This document shows, one piece after another, positions 6,501 to 7,062 of a stretch of 7,062 bases of DNA. The notes beneath the pieces were generated by a model, which saw only the letters and a list, made by a program, of their open reading frames with translations, was not told where the DNA came from and made no database searches. The position numbers and the translations under genes were made by a program. Origin of the DNA: Thermoplasmata archaeon (GTDB lineage Archaea > Thermoplasmatota > Thermoplasmata > JAGHBH01); contig JAGHBH010000100.1 of the NCBI GenBank assembly GCA_021161085.1, forward strand, positions 1 to 7,062, in the 5' to 3' direction. Each line of letters begins with the position of its first letter. Position 1 is the stretch's first letter.

Positions 6501-7062
6501 CAGGGAGCCATATCCATCACCGGATGCAGATAGAAGGGCCAGGGAGGAGTTCACGGAGGCGTTCGCATCCCCGGAGGAGAGAGCCCCATCAAGGGGTGGT
6601 ATGGCGGCGGATATGTTGGACAGGTGAAAGAGGGATAGAGAGGTTGATGCCATCCCACCCTGGACCACGGGGAGGGTCTGGGATATGGATGCGGCCAGCG
6701 TCGGGAGTGCCGTGGGGTCCGTGCCCATGTTCGCCTCCGCCCAGTAGGTGGTGGAGTTGAGGGTGTTCAGCGAATCGTATATGGTGGGGTACATGAAGAG
6801 GATGGAGAGGGCCTCCGAGAGGTTCTCCTGCAGCCGGTCTATCCAGAAGGATATGTTGACCTGGTCCCCCGTCTGGATGTGGAACAGCAGGGTGGAGGCG
6901 GAGGTGTTCACCCAATACAGGATGTTGTTCTCTTCATCTACTCGACTGAGGTTCTCGGTGACGGAGGCGTTGAGAGGCCCAAGAAGATAGGAGGCGTTGG
7001 TCAGGTCTCCCATCGCGACGAGTCCGTATATGGTGGTGGAGGTGTCGAGGCTGTTCTGGAAC
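3564..7062 (-). CDS. RND-superfamily (MMPL/HRND-type) membrane protein, 5'-truncated by the window edge
   Basis: At least 1,165 residues are visible; numbering here runs from the internal Met at 7013. The frame remains open upstream of it (reading FQNSLDTSTTIYGLVA), so the true start and first membrane helix lie outside. Residues 1-495 are an outer-face loop. Helices TM2-6 follow at about 499-515, 520-543, 545-563, 590-610 and 622-648. A charged cytoplasmic linker covers 665-700, TM7 is near 739-758, outer loop 2 spans about 760-960, and TM8-12 are near 965-983, 986-1011, 1016-1032, 1060-1082 and 1090-1117, with an acidic tail. The repeated signature GLGxDYSIH occurs at 560-568 and 1028-1036; Asp564 and Asp1032 probably carry protons. 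Such proteins use ion gradients to move lipids or other hydrophobic compounds, or act with other exported proteins. The substrate here is unknown. Loop 1 is far larger than the usual 150-200 residues and dense in N-glycosylation sequons. A 142-bp gap with its own promoter separates it from the mevalonate operon. Confidence 0.88.
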   Translation of the reverse strand, partial: FQNSLDTSTTIYGLVAMGDLTNASYLLGPLNASVTENLSRVDEENNILYWVNTSASTLLFHIQTGDQVNISFWIDRLQENLSEALSILFMYPTIYDSLNTLNSTTYWAEANMGTDPTALPTLAASISQTLPVVQGGMASTSLSLFHLSNISAAIPPLDGALSSGDANASVNSSLALLSASGDGYGSLAMLYGGTEFLLSLMMDLHTVLSLSEDDGVCDDAIDIFLFLSGSNNTGEDGNGTGVGGVGEVGNMDVSLLQPFLDGIRGYTTLALSDLPPSAKARADLLLVTQIPPKQPSGGPSRPEPNLSFPDETLNRTAELEWYSNLTQEELAGVLERMKEYNASHLENLVDSVSGRFANMSAAMRKAANDSRVLVSRIEWLSAALPWDNTTPLEEYGDRFSKAVEELEKKASAGDMLNFLPLLADQVEETWNGFTPMLSEDAAVGDGEARAEAFMILVLLDSSADDRELYDAEQRMGEIVRQMESEGTLGGSDLTPIAMQVLLDKINNTAQESMSTLFPAALLFVFIVLVLNFKNLGDAVLSLLSVFLAVVWVFGIASLAGYSFNIILVAVPVLLVGLGIDYSIHLILRYREELRRGREIPKAAWASMITVGGALSLTTITTMIGFLSNTTASLKPIQDFGVLSALGVFLSLVVTLALIPSVKIIGDRRRLRKGKRVVGLEWMAAGEKEGEDKKEGGEEGSEGEKREKDEAKNGRRPSLLGGALAGGDMVNSVKASGVAFLNNALGSSAYAAEKHPSKVIAAVIVVSLLAAYGASQLTSEFDIMDFLPESIEESGAIRYMDANFESTGDTFYVLIKGDIADPEVLRALDDFCTGLGDIPYASNETPLSVVSVIRDASSALPGDMGYNESLAENITALDDDGDGLPDRNVEGVYDMLMDDPYWGSQMSFVLEERNGTGYGDTVVRFQSSAFSDSELDEMRAAVERMIGTLEENPGIESAVLTGGLLVGKETRDEINRNQIRSMLLTIILSFILLLAVFSYVYRAPLLALATIVPIILVVLWMWGAMYVLGFSLNVMTNMIAALSIGLGLDYSIHLSHRFMEEVGRQEDVYMACREAVSHTGTALTGAAATTVGGFLILGLSPLAPMRVFGEITAMAVFFGYVSSVFVLPTLLVLWGRKKYPGKGEEDKAVEEEEKEEGDEGKGMEAE
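3906..3932 (-). other. Second GLGxDYSIH signature of the RND protein (TM10)
   Basis: Encodes GLGLDYSIH, residues 1028-1036, the matching motif in the C-terminal half. Both halves keep the Asp and His, so both half-channels look functional. The DNA of the two copies is still visibly similar (shared gtgtatgga on the plus strand), reflecting conserved protein sequence and similar codon choice. Confidence 0.85.
4407..4433 (-). other. Calcium-loop-like DDDGDGLPD motif in RND outer loop 2
   Basis: Residues 861-869 read DDDGDGLPD, with the D-x-D-x-D-G-x-x-D spacing of EF-hand, dockerin and thrombospondin-type calcium loops. It lies in the second outer loop, where calcium is plentiful. Position 12 is Val872 with Glu873 beside it, so a full EF-hand is not formed. 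Binding is inferred. Confidence 0.5.
4914..5021 (-). other. Charged low-complexity cytoplasmic linker between the RND halves
   Basis: Residues 665-700 are almost entirely Glu, Lys, Gly, Asp and Arg, with no predicted fold, joining TM6 to the region before TM7. The C-terminal tail (about 1124-1149, KGEEDKAVEEEEKEEGDEG) has the same composition. Both should face the cytoplasm and be disordered. Confidence 0.7.
5310..5336 (-). other. First GLGxDYSIH signature of the RND protein (TM4)
   Basis: Encodes GLGIDYSIH, residues 560-568 of the visible protein. This is the proton-relay and family signature of hydrophobe-type RND proteins, and it marks the N-terminal half of an internal duplication. The flanking residues, GYSFN before it and a charged RYREEL stretch after it, align with GFSLN and HRFMEE in the second half. 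Confidence 0.85.

Noticed and set aside
7011..7013. ATG at 7013 as the true start of the RND protein
   Set aside because: The frame is open from it to the window edge, no ribosome site precedes it, and the required first membrane helix is absent, so it is an internal Met.

Overview
The window is very probably archaeal, most likely from a GC-rich euryarchaeal or Thermoplasmatota-type genome. The evidence is a three-gene set typical of archaea (HMG-CoA synthase, SCP2-type thiolase and a DUF35 zinc-ribbon/OB protein), a TATA box placed for a leaderless transcript, frequent AGG/AGA and ATA codons, and a membrane protein dense in N-glycosylation sequons. The exact lineage cannot be fixed from sequence alone. 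All convincing genes lie on the minus strand.

Read in the direction of transcription (high to low coordinates), the window begins inside a large RND-superfamily (MMPL/HRND-type) membrane protein, 7062-3564. Its frame stays open to the window edge, so the N-terminus and first membrane helix are missing. A 142-bp gap (3422-3563) follows, holding a weak GC hairpin, inverted-repeat elements and a strong TATA box.

Then comes a compact operon: an XRE-type HTH regulator (3421-2711), a possible 18-codon mini-ORF joined to both neighbours by ATGA overlaps (2714-2658), HMG-CoA synthase (2661-1609), acetoacetyl-CoA thiolase (1604-435) and DUF35 protein (434-27). The thiolase and synthase carry out the first two steps of the mevalonate pathway, from acetyl-CoA to HMG-CoA. 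In archaea they form one complex bridged by the DUF35 protein, which helps drive the unfavourable thiolase reaction. The HTH protein is the obvious candidate for controlling entry of carbon into isoprenoid lipid synthesis.

The most notable points are the apparently leaderless regulator gene with inverted repeats upstream of its TATA box, the doubly coupled mini-ORF between regulator and synthase, and the greatly enlarged, heavily sequon-studded first outer loop of the transporter. No mobile element, CRISPR array, tRNA or rRNA was seen, and no stretch over 300 bases lacks a gene.
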